From Hyposmocoma kahamanoa (Eukaryota; Arthropoda; Insecta; Lepidoptera; Cosmopterigidae): a stretch of 64,000 nt of DNA. A program made the translations under genes and the position numbers. This document shows positions 11,465 to 22,935 of the stretch, piece by piece (the first letter of the stretch is position 1; the number at the start of each line of letters is the position of its first letter). Location of the stretch: contig NW_020654810.1 in assembly GCF_003589595.1 (NCBI RefSeq), forward strand, positions 25,629,618-25,693,617, written 5' to 3'. The notes under the pieces were generated by a model. That model saw nothing but the letters and a program-made list of their open reading frames with translations, made no database searches and was not told where the DNA came from.

Positions 11465-12725
11465 TAATGTTTATTTATTTATTCGTGTTCAGATTACAAA
11501 GATCCATAAATACATACCTTATAGACTAACATACATAATAATACAAAAAAAACTACTCATATAATATATACCTTAAGGAATAACATACATACAATATAAT
11601 AAAACACTATTTCTAACTAAGCGACGTGTGGCGCAATCTGGTGTCAGGTAACCGGCCGCGGAATCGCCGATACATGACACCCTTCGGCCAAAACTCGTCC
11701 TTCATGAAGGTCGATAGATGTCCGGTCGGCACTCTCACCACAAACGAATTAAAACTTACGTTGTGGCGAGACTCCAACCGCTCGACCCCCAGGGTGTATT
11801 TGGCTTTATGTCTGATGTACTCCACTATCACCTCAGACTTCGTGGAGTAATGCAGTCGTGTCAGGTACAGCCGCGTCGTCGGTATGGCCGGACGCAACAG
11901 GAAGTTCGGTCCTGTCGGTGCTGTGCCACACTGGTTACGCCTGGTCGGCTTCCTCTTCCTCTTCACCACCTTTGTGAAGCCGTCCTCATCGCACCGGTCC
12001 GTCTGCCTCAGTGATTTCGCAATTTCAGAGACAGGCTCACGGAGATTGTTTTTGGTCTTAGCCGATTGCCGCCGCTCGAGTTTCGAAGTGGCGGGTCGGC
12101 TGGTACATACGGCTACAGCGACGTATGCACGTGCAGGGGCTATCATGCACACGCGTGACGTTTCCGCCGGGACGGAGGTGTGGGCAGCAGGGCGCGGCGC
12201 ATCACGCGCGACGGCAGCAGCGATCGGTGACGCAACCATTTGTGCCGGATCGACACTGCTGATGGATGCAATTTGCGCTCCACGTCGCGTGTTTATATTA
12301 GAGGCTTTTGATGACCTATGTTGCTTAATAACGTAACTTGGGCACGCAGCTCACTTATGGTGTTATCTGAAGCCTCCAATTTAAACTGCAACTCGGCCAT
12401 GCTTGACTTCAGAGAAGTAATATCCTTCAGCAGCCTGGTGACATCGGCGTGATAAAACGTGATTGGAGGCAGTTTGTGCAGCTCCTTCGCCACGAATGTA
12501 GGCACGTCGTCCGGGTCAGTCTCCTTCAGGCGTGTGATAATATCCTGGAGACTTTACGCCTCCATGTCTCCGGCGAGATTGCATCTTTGGCTCTCTGAGG
12601 CTCTCGCTCATCTGAGGCTCTGGAACAGCAGCATCTTGCCACTGCAAATCTCATCCTCGTTGAAGTTGGATTTGCAGATCTGCACAATGCTAACCTCGTC
12701 CGTGGTATTAATGGCATGTTGAATA
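11465..12725 (-). mobile_element. LINE ORF1-type relic (Gag-like), ORF1 joined directly to a 3' tail
   Basis: The - strand frame 12239-11613 encodes a basic Gag-like ORF1 protein (KVVKRKRKPTRRNQCGTAPTG; LYLTRLHYSTKSEVIVEYIR; VERLESRHNVSFNSFVVRVP; EFWPKGVMYRRFRGRLPDTR). The upstream frame 12505-12293 gives a predicted coiled-coil segment (FVAKELHKLPPITFYHADVT…), broken from the rest by a frameshift. An earlier piece (VSIVQICKSNFNEDEICSGK) reads near 12700-12640. Right after the ORF1 stop the - strand sequence becomes an A+T-rich 3' UTR ending in AATAAATAAATAA near 11470, with no endonuclease or RT between. I know ORF1 proteins of this form only as retrotransposon products. Confidence 0.7.
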
Positions 12726-13289
12726 AACGCCAAAACTCATTGGCTATGAGTTGTTGGGAACCCGTTGCCCGTTACGTGCAGCGGCCTAAAATGCAACTCG
12801 AATTATAATTCTCAGTGCGTGGTGCAGCGCGTCCGCTTCCGAACGCGCACCGAACTGCACTGATATTAATTGGTAGAAGAGGAAAATCTAACAAAAATAT
12901 TTATATAGCATTTTTCACAATTGAATAATTTAATTAATATAAAAGAAATTATTTTGTTCGCTTTTCCCTTCACCAATAGCCTCACAACAAGTGAAAATAA
13001 TATTAGGCATAACTTAAATAGAACATTAAACAGCTTGACATTTCATTATAGTAAATTTCATTTTATGGATACTAATAATTTTATTAGTAAATATTTTTAT
13101 TTGACTAAAGATAGGTATTATCTTACTAGTTATTTTAGGGGACAGATAGCAGAGTTGCTCTCATATTATATTAATAGTTCAGCCAAATCGTTGGCTACCA
13201 GACCGGCTGCTTCTATTGAGCAATCCATTGACATAGGTCAGTTTACTGACATTAATCAATCTCTTAAAAATAATCCAATTTCCAATTAT
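12726..13289. other. A+T-rich stretch with an unassigned open frame
   Basis: An open frame from 12921 runs in the same frame into the LINE at about 13300 (…NYLFLRITLDAKLQW). Its upstream part (Asn/Tyr/Ser-rich, FHFMDTNNFISKYFYLTKDR) I do not recognise. It may be an upstream region of the same retrotransposon or unrelated repeat sequence. Confidence 0.35.
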
Positions 13290-13965
13290 TTATTTCTACG
13301 TATAACGTTAGATGCTAAATTGCAATGGGTCCACATATAAGTAAGTTATCAAAACGACTCTGCAGTGTACGCAATAAAAAAAATACGGAAACTTTCAGAC
13401 GTCGAAACCCGTAGATTGGTTTACTTCAGCTACTTTCACAGTCTAATGATACACGGCATTTTGCTTTGGGGTAATGCCGCCGATATCAATAGACTCTTTG
13501 TCCTGCAGAAACGTGCAGTTAGGGCAATTTACAATCTGGGCCCCAGAGTATCTTTGAGAGATAAGTTTAAGGAAATTAATATTCTTACATTAGCGTCACG
13601 GTACATCTATGAAAATGTAATTTATGTTAAGAGGAATAGTAATTTATTTATGAAAAATAGTGACAGACATAACATTAATACGAGGAATAGAAATAAACTA
13701 GCTTTTCTTGATAGTCGTCTTCACAAAGTGACAAATTCATTTAAGGGGTATCAGTGTGTACTCTTCTATAACAAGATTCCGGTTGATATACAAAATTTGC
13801 CTTTCACGAGGTTTACAACTATAGTCAAACAAAAACTTTATACTAAAGGTACAACAATACATATAACATACAACTTCTGCGTACTTGGATGACAAAAATA
13901 CGTTTATCTCATGGAGGTAGTCTCGATCCTGATGTTTGAACGCAAAAAATATGTATTGTAAATGT
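13290..13965 (+). mobile_element. Jockey-like LINE, C-terminal RT fragment, family copy 1
   Basis: The protein runs YLFLRITLDAKLQW, then AVYAIKKIRKLSDVETRRLV, then ILLWGNAADINRLFVLQKRA VRAIYNLGPRVSLRDKFKEI and on to FYNKIPVDIQNLPFTRF. It matches the copy at 24040-25065 almost residue for residue. A one-base frame change near 13340 and another near the C-terminus make it inactive. It gives the unoccupied version of the site that holds a SINE in copy 2 (GGGCAATTTACAATCTG at about 13525). Confidence 0.85.
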
Positions 13966-14164
13966 TGAATGCGTGCGGTGCATGACCGTTTCTATTAACC
14001 CCGACCTGAGGTCAATTGAAACGTTTTCCGAATATTTCTAAATAGCTCCTGCCTAAGACAAGTGCAAGTAAGAAGCAAAGTTAATAATGCTGTTATATAT
14101 CCAGGTAATTTAGCTATAATCAGAGCCCATTGCGAAAAATATAGAGTATTATAATCTTAGTACA

Positions 14165-14650
14165 GAGTACTAAAGAAACCGACCTCAAAAGTCATTCATC
14201 CCTAGTTTGCCACCCTTAGCGGTGGAATATTCTCTTGAATTTTTTTTTAAATAATAACGCTCACAATCAACATAGCCCCGCACTAGGGAAACCCTGTGTC
14301 GCGGGTGCCATGGACACACACATAGACAACCACAAATTACACCCAAAGTCACGAGAGAAATAAATGTAGGCTATACAAATATTTCTCCCGGCCCGGGAAT
14401 CGAACCTGGGACCCCTGCGTGGCAGTCCGGCATGGTAACCGTTCGGGCACTGAGGCAGTATTATTTAATTTAAATGGGACTACTACTGAGGTACCCTCTT
14501 TCCAACAAAAAAGAATCATCAAAATCGGTTCACTAATGCGGTGTTATCGCGTAACATACATACAAAAAAAAACATACCGTCGAGTTGAAAACCTCCTTCT
14601 TTATTTGAAATCGGTTAAAAATGCAGATACCGTAACCGATTTTCTTAAAA
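14165..14650 (+). repeat. Dispersed repeat (family R-a) split by a SINE
   Basis: The left part (CCTAGTTTGCCACCCTTAGC, GGTGGAATATTCTCTTG) and right part (ATTTAAATGGGACTACTACT, AAGAATCATCAAAATCGGTT, AAATCGGTTAAAAATGCAGA) match a continuous copy at 59815-60050 and a partial inverted copy at 57862-57990. The SINE at 14260-14458 lies between them. The family itself is not identified. Confidence 0.75.
14260..14458 (-). mobile_element. tRNA-derived SINE, copy 2, nested in repeat R-a
   Basis: Read on the - strand: ACTGCCTCAGTGCCCGAACG (A-box region), GGTTCGATTCCCGGGCCGGG (B box), AGAAATATTTGTATAGCC, TTTATTTCTCTCGTGACTTT, GTGGTTGTCTATGTGTGTGT and CGCGACACAGGGTTTCCC. This is one of the better preserved copies of the family. 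Confidence 0.85.
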
Positions 14651-14689
14651 ACGTTCCTATTGAGTCTAGTCTCCCCTACTAGGTACGCA

Positions 14690-15477
14690 CATACATGTTG
14701 ACTACGGACAACGAAATTATTGCAACACGATTATCTCAGGCGCAGGCGCAATAGCCTTGTCGCATCGTCTCATCGTCAACGGTCCAAGGAGCTTCACGTT
14801 GTCTCTATCTCTCGTCGGCAATTTTTTGTATAAAAGTGAACTCTCGACCACGACATATTGGCCTGCTCCAATATCTTTAGTTACAATCGCTTTCTTGAGG
14901 CGTTAGCTGTTCACCGACGCAGCAGTGAATTTTATTACAAAGCCGACATATATGATACAGTTAGTGAACAGAACTTGTTAAGTTTTATTACAAGTCATCC
15001 TTGTAGTTATACAAATCAAGCTATACTAATTTTACGTATACGTATGCAAAGGGACGTGGTGTTATGTTTAATAAACTTTGCTTGCGTAAGCGCATAGGTG
15101 GCGCAGCGGGGGCGCTCGTGTCGTTGCTAGCGCACACGTTGATCTCAACTATTATACGTGGATACTTTTATTACGTTATTACTGAATTGGATTTTGTGTT
15201 GGTTAATTGCCTGCTTTAACGGCTATGCTAGGACGATGACCATGCCGATGGCCTTATCAAAATCTTGGATTCTTCCAATGGGTACCTACTTTCTAGATTC
15301 GTTCTCTCGCGAGAGAGTGAAATATGAGCTGAGAAAGAGCTCTGGGGCGTGATAGTACACGGACGCGACTGGGGAGACAGAAGGCCTAGGAAATCTTGGG
15401 AGCTTTCTCGTTCTCTCCTAACATTCTGCCATTGTCGCTAGTCCTCCTTTATGACTAGGAAGTTAAAGTTAAAGTTA
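14690..15477. other. Intergenic, no feature seen
   Basis: Short open frames are present here (for example 14858-15097), but there is no domain, no splice structure and no composition typical of coding exons. A small run of AAGTTAAAGTTAAAGTTAAG occurs at about 15459-15480. Confidence 0.4.
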
Positions 15478-15602
15478 AGAAGGATTGTGTTGAAGGGTTG
15501 TAACTTCATTTAAAAATAACAAATAACGTTGGTGCACCAACGACTTTGTTATTTTTTTCTTTCGACTTTGTTATTTTTAAATGAAGTCACAATCTTCCTG
15601 AG
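15478..15602. repeat. Hairpin-forming inverted repeat (MITE-like)
   Basis: Arms at 15507-15527 and 15568-15588 are perfect inverted copies (ACTTCATTTAAAAATAACAAA, positions given). Outer segments AGAAGGATTGTG and CACAATCTTCCT extend the pairing with a small interruption. A 14-bp palindrome, GTTGGTGCACCAAC, sits near the centre (15530-15543). The size and structure suit a foldback or MITE-like element. Confidence 0.7.
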
Positions 15603-16900
15603 AATCTAGCGAAGTTGTATGATTACATTGGTTGAAAGCTCAGATCGTGGGTTTGAGTTCGCTAATCACGATAGCGGCCGCGCTAGTCGCCAGTAGTCAT
15701 GAGTAGAATCTTCCTTTTGACTTGACGGTTGGGCCATGAAACTCGCGAGCTTCCGAACTTTTATTGAAATTTCTCATGACGCATTTACTTGTACTTCATG
15801 AGTAAGTTTGTAACAAAATGACGAATACTAATAAAATGCAGTTGTCGTATAACTATTTGGCATTAAGTTACTTGGGGAAATTAATCTATAAACATTTTTC
15901 CTAATCTCAAAATCAATCTGCCACTGTATTGAAGGGCTCTGAAGGCAGACGTTTGTCTTTGAAAACCTGCAAGTTTCTCCAGAAACGGACTCGTCGATTA
16001 CCTTAACCTTACCAATCGACATAGCCCGACAGTGATGGCAAACTTTTATTGGAGTTTGGTACAATAATTACGACACAATTCGTTGTTAACCTCGTCGTCG
16101 TCGTCGTTAGTTTTAGAATAAAGGAAAACACAGAAGATGTCAAGATTTCGAAGACATACATGCAGGAGTGTATTGCGCATGTCCCCGGGTGAAAGTGGCG
16201 CGGGAGGGGCGTGTATATGAGTGTCGACGGCGTGCGCGCGCTCCACTCCCGCGCAAAGCTGCAGGTGAGCTTGCCCTGCGCTCACCGGCCGCTTCCTGAG
16301 CCCTACCACCGCCGCAGCGACACGCACGGCCCGCGCCGCGCCTCTCGCTCATTTGTTGTCTACGACTAGCAAAGCCCTTGAAGTCCTTTGTTCGGATTTC
16401 TTTATTTCACTACAGTCCTCGCATCTTTTTTTTAAATATTTCCTTTATATCTTCTTTTGTCCTGTGCAACCGTGTTCGCTGCGTTGGCGTGGCTTCAGAT
16501 CGGGCTCCGGCAGTGGCTGCTGGTTATTATTTCCCGGCGAAATTGTGAAGTGTGCAAACTGTAGTGCGGTGCAGCAGTCGCAGTTAGAGGCTTTCCCGCC
16601 GGTGTAGCGTAGATCACGCAGCACCATATACGTAACAACTGATGTGACCTTTCTAGAAGCATTCTCTTATAATATATATTACATATGCAATTATGGAAAT
16701 CATAACTTTTTCTTTACTTTAAGCAGTATTCATTAAATCACTTTCGTACATTCCTTTTAGTCAAATCAATAACTAGGTATTGATAATTTTCTACCAGGAT
16801 CTAGACAATCGCAGTGGAAAGTGAAAGTCTCCGAAGTGTTGCATGGATTGAATCGTAAACAAGATCGCACGTTTCATAAAAGTATGGGGTGCAGATACAG
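15603..16900. other. Intergenic region upstream of the small secreted-protein gene
   Basis: It has no supported exon. A G+C-rich patch at about 16180-16350 and another at 16480-16610 break the A+T-rich background and may be regulatory or relic. The 16813-16834 segment holds a kappaB-like string on the - strand (see findings). Confidence 0.35.
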
Positions 16901-16975
16901 GTAACTGTACGTTTAAATCTGTTGTAAAATTACTTTTTCCTAGTGTTCTCGGAGTTTCGTCTGCACTTGTTCACA

Positions 16976-17344
16976 ATGAAGTCCATGGTAATCGTCGTGC
17001 TGGCCTTAGTGGCGCTGGCCGCTGCGGCACCGCAGCGCGAGGGCGCTGCCTTCACCAAAGAGGCCATCAAGCAGGCGCAGAGCACCTTCCTCATCCCCAA
17101 AGACGCTGAAATCCAGAAGGTGACATTTCATAGATGTTTTCTACATTGTTCAAAGAAGCGTCATAACAACAGTTTAATCTTACGAGTGTTATTGTGACAG
17201 GTTCAAGAGGGCATCGAACTGGCGGCATACGAGTCGATTCCCGGTAACCAGCGTATTAATTTGTTCGAGATCCTCGGTGACCAAGTGCCTTCCGAGGTGA
17301 TCAACAACCTCCAGGGTCAGATCGATCAAGTCGGTCGCCAGTAA
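16976..17344 (+). CDS. Small secreted protein, similar to lepidopteran immune-related Hdd1
   Basis: There are two coding exons, 16976-17119 and 17201-17344, with an 81-base intron (AAG|GTGACA … TTGTGACAG|GTT, phase 0). They encode 95 residues: a clear signal peptide (MKSMVIVVLALVALAAAA, cut before PQRE), then a short helical-looking mature protein with IPKDAEIQ, VQEGIELAAYESIPGNQRIN and LFEILGDQVPSEVINNLQGQ. It has no cysteines. From memory of the family, this pattern resembles the Hdd1 protein first found as a bacteria-induced transcript in Hyphantria cunea. The function is unknown and the name is tentative. A TTTTTCCTAG at 16932-16941 could be an acceptor for a non-coding first exon. The gene lies between the two VWC/mucin genes on the same strand. 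Confidence 0.85.
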
Positions 17345-17705
17345 ACACCAGCTCACCTCGCGCCACGCCGTCCGAAACAATACTGTAAATGCTGTATAAC
17401 ATGCGTGGACGGCAAAAGTACAAAATATTGTAATGGGAGTACGTAACGGTGCTTCTGGCCATTTAGTAACTTGATCGCTTTGGTGAGAAGATCCGTTACT
17501 GACTCCTACCTTAGTGCAAACGACGTGCATGGTTCCTCTCGGAGCCGGGCGCGACCAGCGATAGCTCGGCGCACGTCCACTTTTGACTAACATTTAACTT
17601 ATTGGTGACGCAATTATAAGACAGTGAATGTGATATTGTATAACATCTCTTTTTATATGTTTGTACATACATTTTAATATAATAAAGTGGTCGACCGATG
17701 TCCAA
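17345..17705 (+). terminator. 3' UTR and poly(A) signal (AATAAA at 17681-17686) of the small secreted-protein gene
   Basis: The first AATAAA after the stop is at 17681-17686, followed by a T/G-rich stretch (TCAGTTTCTTTGTTTACG). This gives a 3' UTR of about 350 bases. Confidence 0.65.
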
Positions 17706-20700
17706 TCAGTTTCTTTGTTTACGTAATAATACTAGAGCCTCGGCCGTGTACATACTCGGTTGAGTCGGGTCGAGGCTTGGACTGGAACTTTGGGCGCAGA
17801 AGATAGCTTTGACCGGTTTGTTGCGATGAATTACTTAGTCATTTGATCGCTGAATATGTATTAGGCCGAGCCTGTCGCAACACCGGCGCCGCACCCCCGC
17901 GTCGCTGTCGATAACGCTTAAATCCGGATGCTATGCTAATAGTGTATCAGATTCGAAGAGATATCGTTACAAATTACATAATCACTGCATATTTCACTTT
18001 CCTGGCATGCTCCGATCATTGGTATTTCCTATTGTTGATTCAAAACTTGTTCTAAGAGTAATGTCGGCGCTGCACCCTCCAAGTCAGAAAGGTTTTCATT
18101 TTGAATTAGAGGGTGTGTGGCTCACCGTGTTTGACCACTAGGTACTTCTTATTGGACGGTGGAACTGTTTCAAGGTTAGTTTGACTCGAAGACGAGCCTC
18201 TATTGGAGGCCGTTTCAAATATTTGTACAATAATAAGCGATTGCCGACTCTAGATCAAATAAATGAAGTTAACAATTCAAAACAACAATTGCCGTTCTGT
18301 TTGCGCCGCGTATGGGCTTAAAATATATGGCAGTGTTGTTGTCCTACGTATGAACTGCACGGGTGGTGGATTCGGGTGACTGATATCTATTCAATTTTAA
18401 CCTGGTTCATTTTAGGAGCAAAACTAAAACAAGAAAATAATAACATCAAAACTCAGCATCAAATGGCGATAAATTAAAATATAAGATTTAGATTGTTAGG
18501 TTTTCGCGACTGCTACAATTGAAATGAATCGTTTCTAGATCCGAAAAAAAGTTTAACAAGATTATCATCAATTTGAAAGCATTCTCTTCTGGAAATATTC
18601 TCTGTGGACGGTGGTGGCGTTACGCAACGGCGCTAGTGTCGCGCACCTCTGCGATTACACGTTCGTTCGCGCCCGTGGACGACATCTCGTCTCTCATTCT
18701 CTCTAATAACGATCGGTGATTTTGATCCACCACGAAAAGTTTAAATGATAGATTTGTTTGTTTATACATGTTATATTATTAGTACTAAGAGCTTGAAGTT
18801 CAACTATTGTAACTTGTAGTCGTGGTTCACTCAATTAGTGATGCACCGTGGGGATCGAGGACGTAAGCAAGTTTGATTAAGTTCAGAAACGACGGCATTT
18901 ACAATTTTTATGAAGTGTTAGTCACGGAAATAACAAATATTCTTTTATAGAAACAAGGCCATATGATTAAGAACATAAACGACGTATGCGTCAGAAAAGA
19001 GATTAATCTAGTGCTTAGAAATTACTTTCTAAAGCATCAGTTGGGGCTTAAATCCGCCGCGTCGTCGGCGCCGGCGGCGGCGTGGGCGGGCGCTGCCGGT
19101 ACGACATCGTTGTCGAAGTCTGGCGCAGACTGTAGAAACTACTTGTTTCAGCTTTCGTCTGTGTTTTGTATGTGAAGAGCCATTTGATGATTATGGATAA
19201 TGATTCAGCATTCGTTACTGGACCTTGACTAAGGTGATGCGAATTACTTGCGCGCACGCTCACGCCGCGTCGCCTCTTAATAACATCCGTCCATTTCCAG
19301 CGACGTAACGCACGACCGCGACTGCCGCAGTGGCGCAGGCGCGGGCGCCGGCGTGTCACGATTAATGCGCGAATGAGAAAGTTTATTTTTTTTTCTACGC
19401 GTTAAGGATATAAATATACGACGTACCAGAAAGTCACGAAATTGTCACCGAATTAGAAACATACTAGCGAGCTGAGATGCGTCATAGCTTTCAGTTGTGC
19501 GCAGACAAACTATACAACAAATAAATAGATAACGAGTGGACACTTAGTGCATAACTTGCAAACTATTGCATAATACATTTAATATGATGTGTTGTACATG
19601 TTCTATCACTTTCATGTCCTCGTAAGTGCAGCTCACGATTTCCGAGGCGCTTCGTAGACACGTGGACGCGTCTGCCTCGACGACGACTTTGGTGGATATC
19701 GAAAGTTGACTTTTTCGACTACTGTCGGTATTGATCGCAATGTGTGATATTTCTTTATTCGTTTATTGAAAACATACAATAATGTGTCCTGTAGGTACAT
19801 AAATAGTTCAGTATGTTTGTTAGGTACAAAACAAAATACAGGTAGAAAACTGTTCTTAAAACGTCCTATTTCTTTAAATGTTACATTTAAACGTAAGAAA
19901 AGAATCGTAGGAATCTCTATAAGCGTAGCGTCAATCAAAGATTTCCGTCGTGTGTTTTTATCTTAAAATAATGTGTTGTTCAATATTATATCATATTTGT
20001 ACAGATTTGACATGTGTTCTCTAAAACGATTTTTCTCATTCCTGGTAGGCATCCGATAATAGTAGCAAGTGAAGCGCCTTTTATAGCATGCCAGTGTTCT
20101 GCGTAGTAAAATCCTGTCTCAAATAGAGAGCCCGATATTGTAAAGACTTGGTCTAAAATCTATAACAATTCTGACTTTTCTTACATTTGGTACTAAAATA
20201 GCCATGTCCCTGTGTTACAACTGCATTTGCTTGGACACGCAATAAAAAGCGTGCACTGAACATGTAATGTGTATTATTACTTGTAAATAATGTTTTAGAT
20301 TTTGGCCCGTGGTCGGAGCATACGCTTTACCACAGGCACTAAGTATTAAAATATTATGAATTATAGATTCAAATGAGATTTACCGAAATGATTTCCTAAA
20401 CATTCTATCACATCCTAATTCATTCACAGTGCGTCATAGCAAGTTAGCAGCGCACCGTATTTTAAGAAATTTCGTTTTATATTTAGGAATATGTTATACA
20501 TATCGACGTCGAGTGAACTCAGTTGTTAAAAATTAATTTAGTAATAATTTGTCTTATATTTTTTCATTTTTGTCGTATTACATATTATTATATTACCGAA
20601 ATGAAAGTATAAGCAACACTCTCTGAGTTACACAATATAAAAAAACACTTAAACAATTTAGTGAATAATAAAATTTGGTTAGTCTTTAATATTAAATCCC

Positions 20701-21924
20701 AAATTTTGTTCACTTAAAATTACTAATACAAAGTAGTAATACAAAAAAATAAATACTAATACACACACTCAACATAGTAAAAGCCGTATCGTTGAATCAC
20801 TATATTATGTTTTCGATAAAGTGTATAATAGGTACCTATTTTTTCAATTTTGAGACCAGAGGGTAATTGCAGCTAGTAGTTATATTTTGACATAATTTGG
20901 GAGTAATCGTGGTGAGTGGAAGTTGCACCTGCACTTGCACAAGCGCAGCGCCCGCACAAACGCCCGCACAATACACGTCGCGTCGGTACGTGCCATTGGC
21001 ATTTGGTTGTTATTAATTGAAGTACAATTTGCGCACGCATGCAAATCCAACTAACAGTGGTCTGCGAATGTCGACACATCGTATTATTCGATATTGCAAG
21101 AGGTGGAACAAAAGTTGATACATGTCGAGAGGATGACGAACACTATCAAATGTTTTACCAACAAAACAACACAGCTAGTTAATAAAAAAATACAGTTCGC
21201 GAATTATATTAAGAATATAAACAAGTTAAACAAGATTCCTTTTCTTAATGTTTGACGATGTTTGTTCAACGGTCTGCGCGCCACCATTTGAACCAAACAG
21301 ACACGAACAGCGCATGCGCGATTAACATAAAAAATTATAGCCATTTCGAAATACGATGTTGCGTTATATCGTTGCGACACGTTTTACTGCGTATTCATAT
21401 CTTCTTGTGATTCTTAATTTATTGACGTGTATAGACAGCTGCGTGCCCCTAAACAAATATCTCAATACCACGTTTTGATTCGTCACGAGCGTAGTTGTAA
21501 CAAACTCCTTCATAAACTGAATAAGAAGAAGCAAGTACAATTAAGTAATTGTAAATACTCGGTGAATTATTTGAAAATACCCATAACGGACCACGGACGG
21601 ACCACGAAGTATGAAACAATACTACTGAGCATAGTCTTTAGCTATGTTGGCGCCATCTGTGTTAAGGCAGCCATAACAGGGCAAGCGAGTTGCAAGAGCG
21701 CTGCTGTGCCTTGGAGACGGGCGCGATCGCAACGACGACGCGCGCCGGCCGAGGCGGTCCGGCGCCGGCGCATATTTACGCGATAGTTTGTAACTGACTG
21801 TGTAGATGGTGCCGCTAGGCCGTAGCGACTCTGAAAACTGGGACGTTAAAGATTTCTGAATGGCTTGCAGTGCCATAATTGCAGTGCCACTTAGAGCTAT
21901 TCGGGGATCTTAGGGGCACTGCCG
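17706..21924. other. Intergenic, no gene recognised
   Basis: This is about 4.2 kb of A+T-rich DNA with small G+C-rich spots (19050-19100, 19260-19350, 20930-20990, 21700-21780). No coding exon, RNA gene or clear transposon was recognised. Confidence 0.45.
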
Positions 21925-22067
21925 CTGCGCCCGACACCCTGAGACATAAGTTGACAAGTCCCATGTGCCTGTAATTTCATCAGCACCCTTACCCATCAAA
22001 ACCGGAACGCAGTTATACTAACACTACTGCTTGGCGGCAGAACTAGGTGAGGTGGCAGTACTTCCCT
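21925..22067 (+). repeat. Dispersed repeat family R-b, copy 1
   Basis: It shares an ordered set of blocks with 53437-53578: ACCCTGAGACATAAGTTGAC, AAGTC, TGTGCCTGTAATTTCA, CAGCACC, AAACCGGAACG and ACTGCTTGGCGGCAGAA. Such blocks are common in lepidopteran DNA as part of a larger repeat. The class is not determined. Confidence 0.7.
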
Positions 22068-22499
22068 GCATGAACTTTTTAACAAGGAGCTCGCTCTTAT
22101 TTACGTTGAAATACGGAATGGTTCGCGGCTATTTTGCGGAAGTTTACACACAAGCATGTTTTTCTTGCATACAAACACACTCTTTGCCCGACGGCGTTCC
22201 GAGTGTACTAGCTTGCACCTTTGCTTCTTTTGGCGCAAAATGCTATACAAGGACTACCAATTAAATGTTAGAATTGGCAATTTGTTCCCTGCAGTTGTAC
22301 TGGTGTACCGTTCGTTACGAGCAGCAGATCTGCTTATTATTAAATTGATTAAGTAATGAAACTGTACACTAAAGAAGCGAGGCCAACGCGTATGGACCAG
22401 ATTAATGCAATATCGGACAAGTGAAAATATTTGCAGCACTGAACAGCAGATAATGATTAGCTCATTTGAAGACATTGGCGAGGCAATCACGCTGGGAAA

Positions 22500-22935
22500 A
22501 TCTTAACACCGCTGTGCGCGTTCCGTTTTTGATTTAAATGAAGACCCCTCTCAGGCGAGGGCTTAGGCCATTGTCCACCATTTTCCGCACTGGCTCAATG
22601 CGGGTGGGGACTACATACGTTTTCTGAAGACCCATCTCCAGTAGTGGGACGTGTAAATGGGTACACGATGATTTATAGATCCCTTAAAAAAACTATAAGC
22701 AATAAAAAATTCACTTTATTTTCTCTGCAAAATATGTAACACCAGCGAGGTGGAAATGATCAAGATGCAGGATGAAAGATGGACAAGGCAGGGAATGGAG
22801 TGGATACCGCGTCAAAGGCAAGCGAAAGAAGGTTAAATAAAAACGTGGACCCGGTTAATTGCGAAAGATTAGACATAGTTAAAGATGGAGAAAGCTTGGG
22901 GAGGGCTAAGAGATCGACACACAGTTCATTAAGTA
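22500..22935 (+). mobile_element. RTE-like LINE remains
   Basis: The piece 22530-22660 carries the 3'-end style common in lepidopteran RTE elements (CTCTCAGGCGAGGGCTTAGG; TGAAGACCCATCTCCAGTAG, TGGGACG). The piece 22740-22925 translates to DERWTRQGMEWIPRQRQAKE, and after stops IAKD then KMEKAWGGLRD, which follow the C-terminal pattern of RTE-type RT proteins. They may be two separate insertions. Confidence 0.6.
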
